Part shown: in pieces, positions 24,545 to 32,850 of the stretch | How the letters are laid out: each line of letters opens with the position of its first letter | Position numbering within the stretch: position 1 is the stretch's first letter | Origin: an uncultured Marvinbryantia sp. | Lineage (GTDB): Bacteria > Bacillota > Clostridia > Lachnospirales > Lachnospiraceae | Assembly: GCF_905201705.1 (NCBI RefSeq) | Contig: NZ_CAJKOX010000010.1 | Coordinates: 1 to 64,000 of the forward strand | Reading direction: 5' to 3' | Length of the DNA: 64,000 nucleotides | The notes under the pieces: generated by a model | The model's input: only the letters and a program-made list of their open reading frames with translations | Told to the model about the DNA's origin: nothing | Database searches by the model: none | Translations under genes and position numbers: made by a program

Positions 24545-25447
24545 TCATCTTTTGGCGTAGCAGCCGGATACGCATAGTCCGGCTCTGCCGCATACAGATA
24601 TGAACGTTCCAAACGGATCCTCACACTCCGCCGCCTTTACAACGGAAGCTGCTGTGTCTGCGCAGCCGATATAATATCGCTGATGCCCCGGCGTGCCGAT
24701 GCCGGACAGCTCCCCAAGCTGGGCATCGTCAATTTCCCGCGGCAGTCCGATAAAACGTATGCGTTTCCACTCTTCTGCCAGATATTCTTTTAGCTCCGGC
24801 ATATATTCAGACAGCTTAGCCGCTGCAAGCAGCAGATGTCCGTCAACAAAATATGTTTCGTCCCTTCGATTATGCTTCTTGCACTGTGTAAAATCGCTGC
24901 AGAGCATACAGTGCATCTCGCAGTTTAAGTTCGCCGCGTCCACTGTAAGACGGCATGGAAGCTCCGACAGGCACCGCTTAACGTTCATCACGCATTCGTC
25001 TGTCTGCGGCTTTATGCCTTTGCTGCCAAGGTACATCAGAAGCACACGCGCCCCTTCTTCGCCGACAGCAAACACCTTCACGGTAAATCCGGCAAGGCTT
25101 GTCTCAAACCTTTCGTCCACCTCGTAAATATCCGCCTTCTGCAGCAGCGCCTCCGACAACGTTGTGCGCTCTTTGCCAGACGGCATCAGAACCGTATCCA
25201 CGGCTGCCGTTTTGCAGATATCCTCTGCCCTCTTTATGGTAAGCGGTTTTAAATCTGCGAGTATCAAAAGCTGCAAATGCTCTGTTTTTGCGGATGCCGG
25301 GCACAATTCCCCATCTGCGCCCTCTCCGTCAGCACTCAGATACAGGATCTGCGCGCCGTCCTTTCCTTTTTCTGCGCCTACACTTGCGCTGAAGCATACT
25401 CCCTCTGACACAGGATGATAAAGAACACGATAATATTTTGCGTTCAT
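24545..25447 (-). CDS. unknown protein with Cys cluster, possibly degenerate MBL fold
   Basis: A 300-residue soluble protein that I do not recognise. Residues 57-90 (LQLLILADLKPLTIKRAEDI, then DTVLMPSG) recall the strand-loop-helix of ComEC-type metallo-beta-lactamase folds, but with the HxHxDH ligands gone. A cluster C176, C180, C183, C189, H192 (CEMHCMLCSDFTQCKKH) and a second group at the C-terminus (CEDPFGTFISVCGRAGLCVSGC) could bind a metal or an Fe-S centre. No signal peptide or membrane helix. It precedes the beta-CASP nuclease on the same strand but has its own terminator. The start ATG 25447 has GGGGGAGA upstream. Confidence 0.75.
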   Translation of the reverse strand: MNAKYYRVLYHPVSEGVCFSASVGAEKGKDGAQILYLSADGEGADGELCPASAKTEHLQLLILADLKPLTIKRAEDICKTAAVDTVLMPSGKERTTLSEALLQKADIYEVDERFETSLAGFTVKVFAVGEEGARVLLMYLGSKGIKPQTDECVMNVKRCLSELPCRLTVDAANLNCEMHCMLCSDFTQCKKHNRRDETYFVDGHLLLAAAKLSEYMPELKEYLAEEWKRIRFIGLPREIDDAQLGELSGIGTPGHQRYYIGCADTAASVVKAAECEDPFGTFISVCGRAGLCVSGCYAKR

Positions 25448-25675
25448 TTCTGGTCTCCCCCTTATCTTGTAATTAATAAACTAAAATAAAATTTCTCCGG
25501 CTCCCCGCCGAAGCTTCTGTGACGGCAAGCCGCACAGCCGGTAAAAGGTAATGTAAAATATCCGGATTTTTATTTTCTATATAAATCTGACATTTACCGA
25601 CTGGCGGTGCCGCCAATTTGCAGATTCGCCGAGCCGCAAACCTGCCTTTATCTTTTTTCTATTCTTCTCGTGTTC
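25448..25675. other. intergenic region
   Basis: No gene seen. GC-rich small inverted repeats (for example GGCGGTGCCGCC near 25604) occur, followed by the three-unit repeat. Confidence 0.35.
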
Positions 25676-25759
25676 GCCTTGGCGGGCATTATTAAACTGT
25701 ATCGCTGCCCTGACGGGCATAATAAAACATAGACAAAAGCCTGGGCGGGCATTAGTTTA
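25676..25759. repeat. three imperfect 22-bp repeats, period 31-32 bp
   Basis: Units begin at 25676, 25707 and 25739 with consensus GCCYTGRCGGGCATWATWAA. They are separated by about 10 bases. They lie downstream of the secreted-protein gene at 25809-26285. The third unit drifts (ATTAGTTTA). Too short and divergent for a CRISPR array. Confidence 0.6.
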
Positions 25760-25808
25760 TACTGGTATAGCTTGAATATAAGAATAGAAAACCGTAAAAA
25801 ATTTGGTG

Positions 25809-26285
25809 CTAGTCAATGTACATGTTGCCAGATAAGCTTACTGCCGTCTCTATCGCGCTACCTTTCTGAGCTGTATGAGAGCCTTCAACCCGGTAATACT
25901 GCCCTCTTGCAACCGCATAATCCTTCGAGGTACACACATAGTTTGTATTATATCCAGTTCCCTGCTTATACGTGAGCGTCCACCACGATCCGCCTTCCTT
26001 GCTTTCCAAATACACATCCGCAGTAACTACGTCAGATACTCTATAGCAAGATGTCTCTGCGCTAATACGAACCATGCCTGTGCCGATTTCTGTAATTGTG
26101 CATGTGCCCTCTGCAAGATAAGTTCCATATGGCTGGATTCCACTCTCTCCCGACTTTATCTGAATCGGCTCCAACGATGTATGTACATCAAAAGGAATAC
26201 ATACTGCCAGAGCTGAATTTCCAAAGTATAAGCTCAACATTAAGCATGCAATTAATGCAATGCGAATTTTTCTCTTTCCTATCAT
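25809..26285 (-). CDS. small secreted protein, DUF6147-like
   Basis: A 158-residue exported protein: signal peptide 1-28 (RKIRIALIACLMLSLYFGNSALA) and a mature beta-rich part with YGTYLAEGTCTITEIGTGMVRISAETSC, SCYRVSDVVTADVYLE and a conserved-looking WWTLTY. Four cysteines in the mature part could form two disulfides. It resembles a small family of Lachnospiraceae secreted proteins I recall as DUF6147; the function is unknown. GGGAGGG precedes ATG 26285. Single gene. Confidence 0.65.
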   Translation of the reverse strand: MIGKRKIRIALIACLMLSLYFGNSALAVCIPFDVHTSLEPIQIKSGESGIQPYGTYLAEGTCTITEIGTGMVRISAETSCYRVSDVVTADVYLESKEGGSWWTLTYKQGTGYNTNYVCTSKDYAVARGQYYRVEGSHTAQKGSAIETAVSLSGNMYID

Positions 26286-26363
26286 TAGTCCCTCCCTTCT
26301 TCTTCACTGGTATTTTACACTACATTTATATATACGAAACCCAAAAATCAATGTGACGCATAA

Positions 26364-27224
26364 TTAATAAAAATTTATCATTTGTATCATTTGTTTAAAT
26401 TCATTTTGTGGAAGTACACCGTAAATCACATATTGGCAATTATCATATGCAATCTGAGCTACGTAGTCTTCTTCCCCTTCTGGCGTCATGATCTTTTTTA
26501 TTTCTACTGGACCAAATTTTGTTTCTGTTTCAAAACTATCTGTTACTTCTCCATCAAAAATTTTACCGATTTTCGTTGTTTCCGATTCTTTTTCCATGCT
26601 AATCGTAACCAGAGTATCTTCATATTGATAAAATATCTTTGCGCTCTTTAATGTCTCATTTACTACATAATTAGTGAATTGCATTCCTTTCGGAACATAT
26701 AAAAAAACAACAGCATGTATCCCCGTTCTCTCTAAAATGTCAATGCATGCCTCCAGTCTTTGCGATTCGTACTCCCCCTGCTCTTCATTATTCTCAGCGC
26801 GCATTACAATTTCCTTTCCCTGCAGGAAATTCCACACATTCAACAACTTGATTCTGTTTGCTTCTATTGACATACTGGCACCAAATACAACAGCCAGCGC
26901 CGCTGCCGCGATTCCTGCTCTGAGCAGCACTTTGCGGCTTTTTTTCCGTTTTGTGCGCCGCTCCCGTTCTTTTCTGCCAAGTTCGAGAGCTTCGCGGTCG
27001 TCCTCGGAGAGAAGCAGTTCCGCGCTTTCGGCGTTCTTTTCATCTTCCTCTGCGATCCGCTGCATCATGTCTTCCATCATTTCCGGTGTGAGACACACAT
27101 CGTCCAGCAAAGGATCGGCGTTCAGCTCTGCCTCGTACGCATCCGCCGCCTCTGACATTTTCTGCCAGATAAAATCTTCTGTTTTTTTATCATCAAACTC
27201 CGAAAAGTGTCCGTTCTTCCTCAT
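26364..27224 (-). CDS. membrane protein with DUF4367-like domain
   Basis: A single-pass membrane protein of about 286 residues. The N-terminal acidic cytosolic part is followed by a basic stretch (RKERERRTKRKKSRK), one membrane helix (about 97-114 from ATG 27224), then an outside domain ending in the DUF4367 pattern (VVNETLKSAKIFYQYEDTLVTISM, YDNCQYVIYGVLPQNEFKQMIQMI). DUF4367 proteins often sit next to ECF sigma genes and act as anti-sigma or sensor partners. An ECF gene lies at 28371-28883, separated by murG. Start is uncertain: TTG 27260 is also open; neither start has a strong ribosome binding site. Confidence 0.7.
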   Translation of the reverse strand: MRKNGHFSEFDDKKTEDFIWQKMSEAADAYEAELNADPLLDDVCLTPEMMEDMMQRIAEEDEKNAESAELLLSEDDREALELGRKERERRTKRKKSRKVLLRAGIAAAALAVVFGASMSIEANRIKLLNVWNFLQGKEIVMRAENNEEQGEYESQRLEACIDILERTGIHAVVFLYVPKGMQFTNYVVNETLKSAKIFYQYEDTLVTISMEKESETTKIGKIFDGEVTDSFETETKFGPVEIKKIMTPEGEEDYVAQIAYDNCQYVIYGVLPQNEFKQMIQMINFY

Positions 27225-27303
27225 ACAACCGCGAAGTCCCTTCTTGACTTTTCTCTCCAAGAGTATAAGATAATAGTAGTTATATCTTTTGGAGGATTGT
27301 TTT

Positions 27304-28374
27304 ATGAAACGTATCGTTTTAACCGGCGGCGGAACCGCCGGTCATGTTACACCAAATATTGCCCTCATTCCGCGCCTGCGCGAGCTGGGCTACGATATCC
27401 AGTACATAGGCTCCTATGACGGTATCGAAAAAAAATTGATTGAAGAAATGGATATTCCATATCACGGCATTTCTTCCGGTAAGCTCAGACGATATTTCGA
27501 TCTGAAAAACTTTTCAGACCCTTTCCGTGTTATCAAAGGATACGCTGAGGCGAGAAGCATTTTGAAAAAGTTAAAACCGGATATTGTTTTCTCAAAAGGC
27601 GGTTTTGTTGCCGTGCCAGTCGTTCTCGCTGCAAAACATTGTCATATTCCGGTCATCATCCATGAGTCCGACATGACGCCGGGGCTTGCCAACAAGCTTG
27701 CGATTCCCTCCGCCACCAAAGTCTGCTGTAATTTTCCGGAAACTCTGCAATATCTCCCGCAGGACAAGGCAGTGCTCACCGGCTCTCCCATCCGCACAGA
27801 GCTGCACGAAGGCAGCCGCGCTGCCGCACTTGATTTCTGCAGATTTAGCGCAGACAAACCGGTACTGATGGTCATCGGCGGAAGCCTTGGTTCTGCCAAT
27901 GTAAACAGCGCCATCCGCGGAATTTTGCCGGAGCTTTTAAAAACCTTTCAGGTTATCCACCTCTGCGGAAAGGATAAGCTTGACCCCTCTCTGGAAAATA
28001 CCCAAGGGTATGTACAGTTTGAGTACATCAAGAAAGAACTTGCCGATCTGTTCGCACTGGCAGATGTTGTCGTATCCCGCGCGGGAGCCAACGCCATCTG
28101 CGAGCTGCTTGAGCTTCGCAAGCCTGCTCTTCTGATCCCGCTCGGCTCGAACGCCAGCCGCGGCGACCAGATTTTGAATGCAGAGTCCTTCCAGCGCCAG
28201 GGTTTTTGCGAGGTTCTTCTCGAAGAGAACCTGAAGCCGGAGCTTTTGCTGGAAGCTATCTCAAAGCTTTATACCTCCAGAGCAGACTACATCCGGGCAA
28301 TGGAAAAGAGCAGTCAAAGCAGCGCCATTGAAAAAATCACCGGTCTTATCGAGGAGATCGTAAGCTCCCGCTAA
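27304..28374 (+). CDS. murG: UDP-GlcNAc:undecaprenyl-PP-MurNAc-pentapeptide GlcNAc transferase
   Basis: A 356-residue GT-B glycosyltransferase that makes lipid II at the inner face of the membrane. MurG signatures are visible: GGGTAGHVTPNIAL (8-21), FSKGGFVAVPVVLAA, IHESDMTPGLANKLA, GGSLGSANVN and the nucleotide-binding VVSRAGANAICELLELRKPALLIPLGSNASRGDQILNA. ATG 27304 follows GGAGG. It is not in a dcw cluster; it sits alone between minus-strand genes and its stop overlaps the convergent sigma gene by 4 bases. It could be a second copy. Confidence 0.92.
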   Translation: MKRIVLTGGGTAGHVTPNIALIPRLRELGYDIQYIGSYDGIEKKLIEEMDIPYHGISSGKLRRYFDLKNFSDPFRVIKGYAEARSILKKLKPDIVFSKGGFVAVPVVLAAKHCHIPVIIHESDMTPGLANKLAIPSATKVCCNFPETLQYLPQDKAVLTGSPIRTELHEGSRAAALDFCRFSADKPVLMVIGGSLGSANVNSAIRGILPELLKTFQVIHLCGKDKLDPSLENTQGYVQFEYIKKELADLFALADVVVSRAGANAICELLELRKPALLIPLGSNASRGDQILNAESFQRQGFCEVLLEENLKPELLLEAISKLYTSRADYIRAMEKSSQSSAIEKITGLIEEIVSSR

Positions 28375-28883
28375 CCGTACAGGTATTCTTCGCCGTACTT
28401 TTCCTTGATATAATTCTTTGCTCTGTAAAGTCTTGCGCGAAGCGTTGCTGGTGAAATATCCAGCAGCTTCGCCGTTTCGTCATAACCCATCTTCAAAATA
28501 AAAATGTAGTATATGACTTCGTACCAGAGTTCATTTACCTCTTTCAAATCCTCTAACAACCGGCAGATGAACATCCTGTCCATGCATTGCTTTTCCATAT
28601 CCGCTCCGGATTCTTCCAGCGCACCGGTAGGACTTTCTACCAGAAATTCCTTTCTGGTACTGGCTTTCCTCCAGTAGTCGATCAGCAGATTCTTCGCAAC
28701 CTGCAGCAGCCACGGTTTGATCCTGCTCTCATCCACTTTGTCCATTGTCCGGTAGTAATGCAGAAATGTCTGCTGACATATCTCCGCTGCCAGTTCTTTA
28801 TCTTTCGTCTGAGCCATCACAGATTTCATGATCATCGCGCCGTAGCGCTTATAATTTTCTGTAAATGTCTCGTGTTTTGTCAT
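28371..28883 (-). CDS. ECF sigma factor
   Basis: A 170-residue sigma-70-like factor with region 2 (AAEICQQTFLHYYRTMDKVDESRIKPWLLQVAKNLLIDYWRK) and region 4 (DLKEVNELWYEVIYYIFILKMGYDETAKLLDISPATLRARLYRAKNYIKEKYGE). Unlike the copy at 2347 it is complete. It ends against murG (4-bp convergent overlap). A likely anti-sigma partner is the DUF4367 protein beyond murG. Its start is 10 bases after the HIT gene stop, so the two could be co-transcribed. Confidence 0.88.
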   Translation of the reverse strand: MTKHETFTENYKRYGAMIMKSVMAQTKDKELAAEICQQTFLHYYRTMDKVDESRIKPWLLQVAKNLLIDYWRKASTRKEFLVESPTGALEESGADMEKQCMDRMFICRLLEDLKEVNELWYEVIYYIFILKMGYDETAKLLDISPATLRARLYRAKNYIKEKYGEEYLYG

Positions 28884-28892
28884 CTGTACTTT

Positions 28893-29303
28893 TTATACCT
28901 CAGCAAACGCTCTGAGTATTTCTTCCCGATCGCCCTCCGTCAGTTTTCCCGGTTTCCAGCCGATGCCAACCTTATCCTTATGGAAACGCGGGATCAGATG
29001 GATGTGGAAGTGGAACACGGTCTGTCCCGCCGCTTCGTGATTGTTCTGAAGCACGTTGATTCCGTCGCAGTGAAGCGCCTTCTCCATCTTCTCCGCCATC
29101 CTTTTCGCAAGGATAAACGCTTTTCCGACAAGCTCCTCCGGCATCTCGCAGATATTGGCAAAATGCTTTTTCGGCAGGATCAGCATGTGACCTTTTGCCG
29201 CCGGACCAACATCCAGGATCACCCGGAAATCATCGTCCTCATACAGTGTGGCTGAGGGTATCTCCCCTCCGGCAATTTTACAAAAAATACAATTCTCCAT
29301 CAT
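28893..29303 (-). CDS. HIT family nucleotide-binding protein
   Basis: A 136-residue histidine-triad protein. The active-site motif is HFHIHLIPR (about 96-104); CIFCKIAGGEIPSATLYEDDDFRVILDVGPAAKGHMLILPKKH is the classic N-terminal part with the zinc-type Cys pair. HIT proteins hydrolyse AMP-linked compounds such as adenosine phosphoramidate. AAAGGAG precedes ATG 29303. Housekeeping gene. Confidence 0.93.
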   Translation of the reverse strand: MMENCIFCKIAGGEIPSATLYEDDDFRVILDVGPAAKGHMLILPKKHFANICEMPEELVGKAFILAKRMAEKMEKALHCDGINVLQNNHEAAGQTVFHFHIHLIPRFHKDKVGIGWKPGKLTEGDREEILRAFAEV

Positions 29304-29395
29304 ATTTTTTCTCCTTTCACGTATTTATATATATAAAGTTTTTTTCATTTAGCAAATAATACCATACATTTTTCATATAAGGAAGGAGGAATCTC

Positions 29396-30076
29396 ATGCA
29401 GACTCCAGAAGAGTATCAGACGCTGTTATCGGCTATTTCCCATGAGATACGCAATCCTGTTACACTCATAAACAGTTATCTTCAATTAATAGAACAAACG
29501 CATCCGGAAATCTGCAGCTGCCAATATTGGGATACTGTACGGCAGGAAATGACGCATCTGCGTGCTCTTCTGGAGGATATCTCATCTTACCAGAACGTAT
29601 CCCGCCTGCATACGGAGCCAATCGATATGACGGCCTATCTGAACGAATATGCCGCCTCGCTGACGCCTTTGCTCGCACAAAATGCTTCTGTTGCGTTTTC
29701 TGCGGATATCTCCCGGAAGCTTCCTGTGCTCCCTGCAGATCCCGTCCGCCTGCGTCAGGTACTGGACAACCTTATTCGCAATGCGCTGGAGGCGCTTGCG
29801 CAGAAATCCGACGACAGCTCCCGGATACTGTCGCTCTCTGCTTCCATGAGCGGTGATGCGCTTTGTATTTTAATATGCGATAACGGCTACGGTATCGACC
29901 CGGAATACCTGGATACCTTATTCGATCCGTTTGTCACACATAAGCAAAACGGCACCGGGCTTGGTCTTGCTATCTGCCGTCAGATCACCGAGGCACACGG
30001 CGGCACACTCAGATGTCTTTCGTGCGGGCATCCGACGGTGTTCGAAGTGCGGCTGCCAAAAGGAACCCTCCGATAA
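29396..30076 (+). CDS. soluble sensor-less histidine kinase
   Basis: A 226-residue kinase made only of HisKA (H16 in ISHEIRNPVTLINSYLQL) and HATPase_c (PVRLRQVLDNLIRNALEAL, ICDNGYGIDPEYLDTLFDPF, GTGLGLAICRQITEAHGGTL) domains. No membrane helix, PAS or other sensor is present and no response regulator is adjacent, so it is an orphan that resembles the KinB/NtrB catalytic core. AAGGAGG precedes the ATG. Its last 68 bp overlap the convergent rhomboid gene. Confidence 0.88.
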   Translation: MQTPEEYQTLLSAISHEIRNPVTLINSYLQLIEQTHPEICSCQYWDTVRQEMTHLRALLEDISSYQNVSRLHTEPIDMTAYLNEYAASLTPLLAQNASVAFSADISRKLPVLPADPVRLRQVLDNLIRNALEALAQKSDDSSRILSLSASMSGDALCILICDNGYGIDPEYLDTLFDPFVTHKQNGTGLGLAICRQITEAHGGTLRCLSCGHPTVFEVRLPKGTLR

Positions 30077-30626
30077 ATCCGCCAAGATGCGCGAAATGAT
30101 CCACACCAGCGTCCAGGAACCCCTGTGCCAGCGAAAGCACCGCCATCATGCAGATGCCGCGGTTATCAATTCCTTCCGCCTTTCCCCGGTTTTTCACCAC
30201 GATCCAGACCAGAGCACCGATCACTGCAAACACCGCGCCGGACGCTCCCGCGGATACTGCCTCCCGGTCCATTCCGACAAGAAACGACAGCACATTTCCA
30301 AGCACGCCGCCTGCCAGATAAATCGCAAGGTAGCGGGCTGCGCCGCTCCTCGCCTCCAGCATATCCCCGGCAAACCACAAAAGCAGCATATTATAAAATA
30401 AATGCTGCCATCCAAAGTGAAGAAACATGCTGGTAAACAATCGGTAGTACTCCCCGTTCTCAATTACATACGGAGGATACATTGCCCCGCAGGAAAGCAT
30501 CTGTTCTGTGTCCGGGACGCCGCCGCTCAGCGCCGTGACGACCAGAAACACTGCTGTATTGATCAGAACCATCAGCAGATTTGTTTTTCTTCTGCTGCGG
30601 ATATAAGCGAATCCTTCCATCTCCAT
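30009..30626 (-). CDS. rhomboid family intramembrane serine protease
   Basis: A 205-residue, six-helix membrane protein. The catalytic serine lies in GASGA (about 128-132), the catalytic His in DHFAHLGGFIGG (about 180), with the conserved W-R-like region HFGWQHLFYNMLLLWFAGDMLE. Rhomboids cut substrate membrane helices. The 3' end overlaps the 3' end of the kinase gene by 68 bp in antisense. Confidence 0.9.
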   Translation of the reverse strand: MEMEGFAYIRSRRKTNLLMVLINTAVFLVVTALSGGVPDTEQMLSCGAMYPPYVIENGEYYRLFTSMFLHFGWQHLFYNMLLLWFAGDMLEARSGAARYLAIYLAGGVLGNVLSFLVGMDREAVSAGASGAVFAVIGALVWIVVKNRGKAEGIDNRGICMMAVLSLAQGFLDAGVDHFAHLGGFIGGFLLAAALRTPSDARTKDI

Positions 30627-30657
30627 ATATTTTATTTGCCTTTCCTGAATTTTTCAC

Positions 30658-30686
30658 TTGTATATTTGATTTTTATGTATTAGAAT
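30658..30686 (+). promoter_or_regulatory. ferredoxin promoter
   Basis: TTGTAT (30658-30663) and TAGAAT (30681-30686), spacer 17. A strong AAAGGAGG lies before ATG 30722. Confidence 0.7.
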
Positions 30687-30721
30687 GAAGTCATAATAAA
30701 TATTAAAGGAGGACAAGTATT

Positions 30722-30892
30722 ATGGCATATGTAATTTCTGATGAATGCGTAAGCTGCGGAACCTGCGCAGATGCATGTCCGGCAGAAGCTATCAGCGAAG
30801 GCGATGGCAAGTATGTGATCGATGCAGATGCATGTCTTGAGTGCGGTACTTGCGAGAGCGAATGCCCGACAGGCGCTATCTCTGCTGAATAA
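30722..30892 (+). CDS. 2[4Fe-4S] ferredoxin
   Basis: A 56-residue clostridial-type ferredoxin read directly from the DNA. Two CxxCxxCxxxCP motifs are present: CVSCGTCADACP (9-20) and CLECGTCESECP (38-49), each followed by EAI or GAI. It carries electrons between enzymes such as pyruvate:ferredoxin oxidoreductase, hydrogenase and Rnf. It has its own promoter and terminator, and strong translation signals suggest high expression. Confidence 0.95.
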   Translation: MAYVISDECVSCGTCADACPAEAISEGDGKYVIDADACLECGTCESECPTGAISAE

Positions 30893-30914
30893 TCCGGAGA
30901 ATTACCGAAATTAT

Positions 30915-30942
30915 GGGGCGTGCTTTGCACGCCCTGATTTTT
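30915..30942 (+). terminator. ferredoxin terminator
   Basis: GGGCGTGC and GCACGCCC pair around TTT, followed by TGATTTTTA. Confidence 0.88.
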
Positions 30943-30960
30943 ATGCTCGAAACAGTCTCC

Positions 30961-31524
30961 TTACCTTCGCCTGAGCATGTCCCAGAAGCTGCGCTTCTCC
31001 CGTGCTGCCGCCACCTTCTGATGCGCCCGGATAATCTCATCCAGCCGCCGGAAACGTTCTTCCTCATGCTTTTCCTGCATACGCAGAAGATAATCTGTCT
31101 CTTTCGCCATAGATTCTTCAAGCCGGCTCTGCAGTTCCTCATTGTTGTCTTTTACAACTCGCTCTACGATCTCCTCCACTAACTCCTTAAACTGACGAAG
31201 CTTTTCTGCGTTATTCTGCATTTCTATCAGGGATGTCTGTTCTGCCGCCGACTGCTCCTGTTGTATTTTCTCCTCCGGTCTGTAATTCGTGCTTTGCAGG
31301 ACTGCCTTTATTGCCTTCAGCTGCAGCCCCTCTTCCTTCAGTTTCTTCACATTTTGAAAAATCTCAATATTTTCTCGGGTGTAGTATCGGTGCCCCAGCT
31401 CTGTTCTGCCGATGGGAATTTCAAGCTCGTCTTCCCAATAGCGGAGAACATGGGCTTCCACTGCGACCATCTTTGCCGCATCGGAAATCAGATAGCGCTG
31501 CTCCTCCACAATACTTCCCTCCAT
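30961..31524 (-). CDS. MerR-type HTH protein with coiled coil
   Basis: A 187-residue protein. The N-terminal MerR-like winged helix (about 10-75: YLISDAAKMVAVEAHVLRYWEDELEIPIGRTELGHRYYTRENIEIFQNVKKLKEEGLQLKAIK) is followed by about 100 residues of charged coiled coil and the basic tail FWDMLRRR. No ligand-binding domain is present. This layout resembles RacA-like DNA-anchoring proteins more than classic metal or drug MerR sensors. The function is inferred only. Monocistronic. Confidence 0.75.
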   Translation of the reverse strand: MEGSIVEEQRYLISDAAKMVAVEAHVLRYWEDELEIPIGRTELGHRYYTRENIEIFQNVKKLKEEGLQLKAIKAVLQSTNYRPEEKIQQEQSAAEQTSLIEMQNNAEKLRQFKELVEEIVERVVKDNNEELQSRLEESMAKETDYLLRMQEKHEEERFRRLDEIIRAHQKVAAAREKRSFWDMLRRR

Positions 31525-31608
31525 ATTCAGTTTTCTACATATATTATATCATATTTATGCAATCTTCGCATAAAAATATTTTGCTATTTTTAGACAATAT
31601 TTGCATAG

Positions 31609-31648
31609 GAAAAGCTGCCGCACCCGCTGTTTGCCCGGTACGGCAGCT
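31609..31648 (-). terminator. terminator of the mmsA-mmsB operon
   Basis: AGCTGCCG (31613-31620) and CGGCAGCT (31641-31648) pair, and on the minus strand the stem is followed by TTTTCC. It lies 24 bp after the mmsB stop. Confidence 0.8.
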
Positions 31649-31671
31649 CCAATAAACACTATCTGAACTTT

Positions 31672-32847
31672 TTAGGAAGATTTCTTCTTGGATACTACGT
31701 CGAAGATAACGGCTGCCAGAAGCACAAGACCTTTTACAACCTTCTGCATGTTCTGGTCGGTGCCCATGATAGACATACCCTGGTTGATGATACCCATAAG
31801 AAGCGCACCGACGATAACGCCCGGCACGGTACCGATTCCGCCGTATGCGGAAGCGCCGCCGATAAAGCAGGAGCCGATTGCATCCATCTCGTAGTTCTGA
31901 CCGTAGGTCGGCTGTGCGGAGGTCAGACGCGCGATGGTAAGCATACCTGCCAGTGCAGAAAGAAGACCCATGTTTGTGTAAGCGATAAAGTAAACCATAT
32001 CGGTGTTGATACCGGAAAGCTTTGTCGCCTTCTCGTTGCCGCCGACTGCGTAGAAATAACGTCCGATGGTCGTCTTGCTTGTGATATAGCCGTAGATCAG
32101 TACCACGATCAGTACCCATACGAGGGAGGTCGGGATACCCTTGTGCTGCGCAAGCTTGACAGTTAAAAACATGATAACTGCGCAGATAATGATCATTTTT
32201 ATGTACATTGCAACGACATTTCCTGTCTCGTAGCCTTTTTTCTTACGGTTCATATGGCCGCGCACCGTCACGAATATGTAAATCAGACATGCGATAATAC
32301 CTGCCGCCATCGCCACGCGGTTTAAGCCCTCTCCGCCGCCAAGGAAATCCGGAACGTAGCAGTTTGCGCCGCCGCCGAACAGTACGGTAAAGGTCTCCGA
32401 TTTGATCGGGAGCGTCTTACCGCCGAGCACCACGTTGGAAAGTCCGCGGAATACAAGCATACCGGACAGGGTGGTGATGAAAGGCGGGATGCGGAAAAAT
32501 GCGATCCAGAACGCCTGCCATGCGCCGATCAGAGCGCCGAGGAGCAGCATCAGAATGACTGCAGCGAAAACCGGAACGCCCATGTTTTCCATAAGAACAC
32601 CGCCTACCGCGCCGACGAAGCAGACAACGGAACCAACGGAAAGGTCGATGTTGCCGCCGGTTAAGATACAGAGCAGCATACCGGTTGCCAGAACGAACAC
32701 GTAAGCGTTCTGTGAAATGAGGTTTGTAATATTCTGCGGGAACAGGATCTTGCCCTGTGTGCCCCAGGTGAAGAACAGTGTTACCAGCACCAATACAATT
32801 ATCATGGTATATTTTGTGATAAAATCTCTTACTTTTGCGCTATTCAT
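31672..32847 (-). CDS. mmsB: multiple-monosaccharide ABC transporter permease
   Basis: A 391-residue permease of the BPD_transp_2 family, longer than RbsC (about 330) as expected for MmsB/GguB. About 10-11 helices; the usual GGNIDLSVGSVVCFVGAVGG, FRIPPFITTLSGMLVFRGL, YFYAVGGNEKATKLSGIN and GTVPGVIVGALLMGIINQGMSIMG motifs are visible. It carries sugar across the membrane with the upstream ATPase (3 bases away) and binding protein. Its place next to the pentose/fucose-type enzymes suggests aldopentoses or related monosaccharides. Confidence 0.9.
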   Translation of the reverse strand: MNSAKVRDFITKYTMIIVLVLVTLFFTWGTQGKILFPQNITNLISQNAYVFVLATGMLLCILTGGNIDLSVGSVVCFVGAVGGVLMENMGVPVFAAVILMLLLGALIGAWQAFWIAFFRIPPFITTLSGMLVFRGLSNVVLGGKTLPIKSETFTVLFGGGANCYVPDFLGGGEGLNRVAMAAGIIACLIYIFVTVRGHMNRKKKGYETGNVVAMYIKMIIICAVIMFLTVKLAQHKGIPTSLVWVLIVVLIYGYITSKTTIGRYFYAVGGNEKATKLSGINTDMVYFIAYTNMGLLSALAGMLTIARLTSAQPTYGQNYEMDAIGSCFIGGASAYGGIGTVPGVIVGALLMGIINQGMSIMGTDQNMQKVVKGLVLLAAVIFDVVSKKKSS

Positions 32848-32850
32848 CTC

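Noticed and set aside
25676..25759. CRISPR array
   Set aside because: Only three imperfect 22-bp units with 10-bp gaps, no spacers of 30 bp or more and no cas genes.
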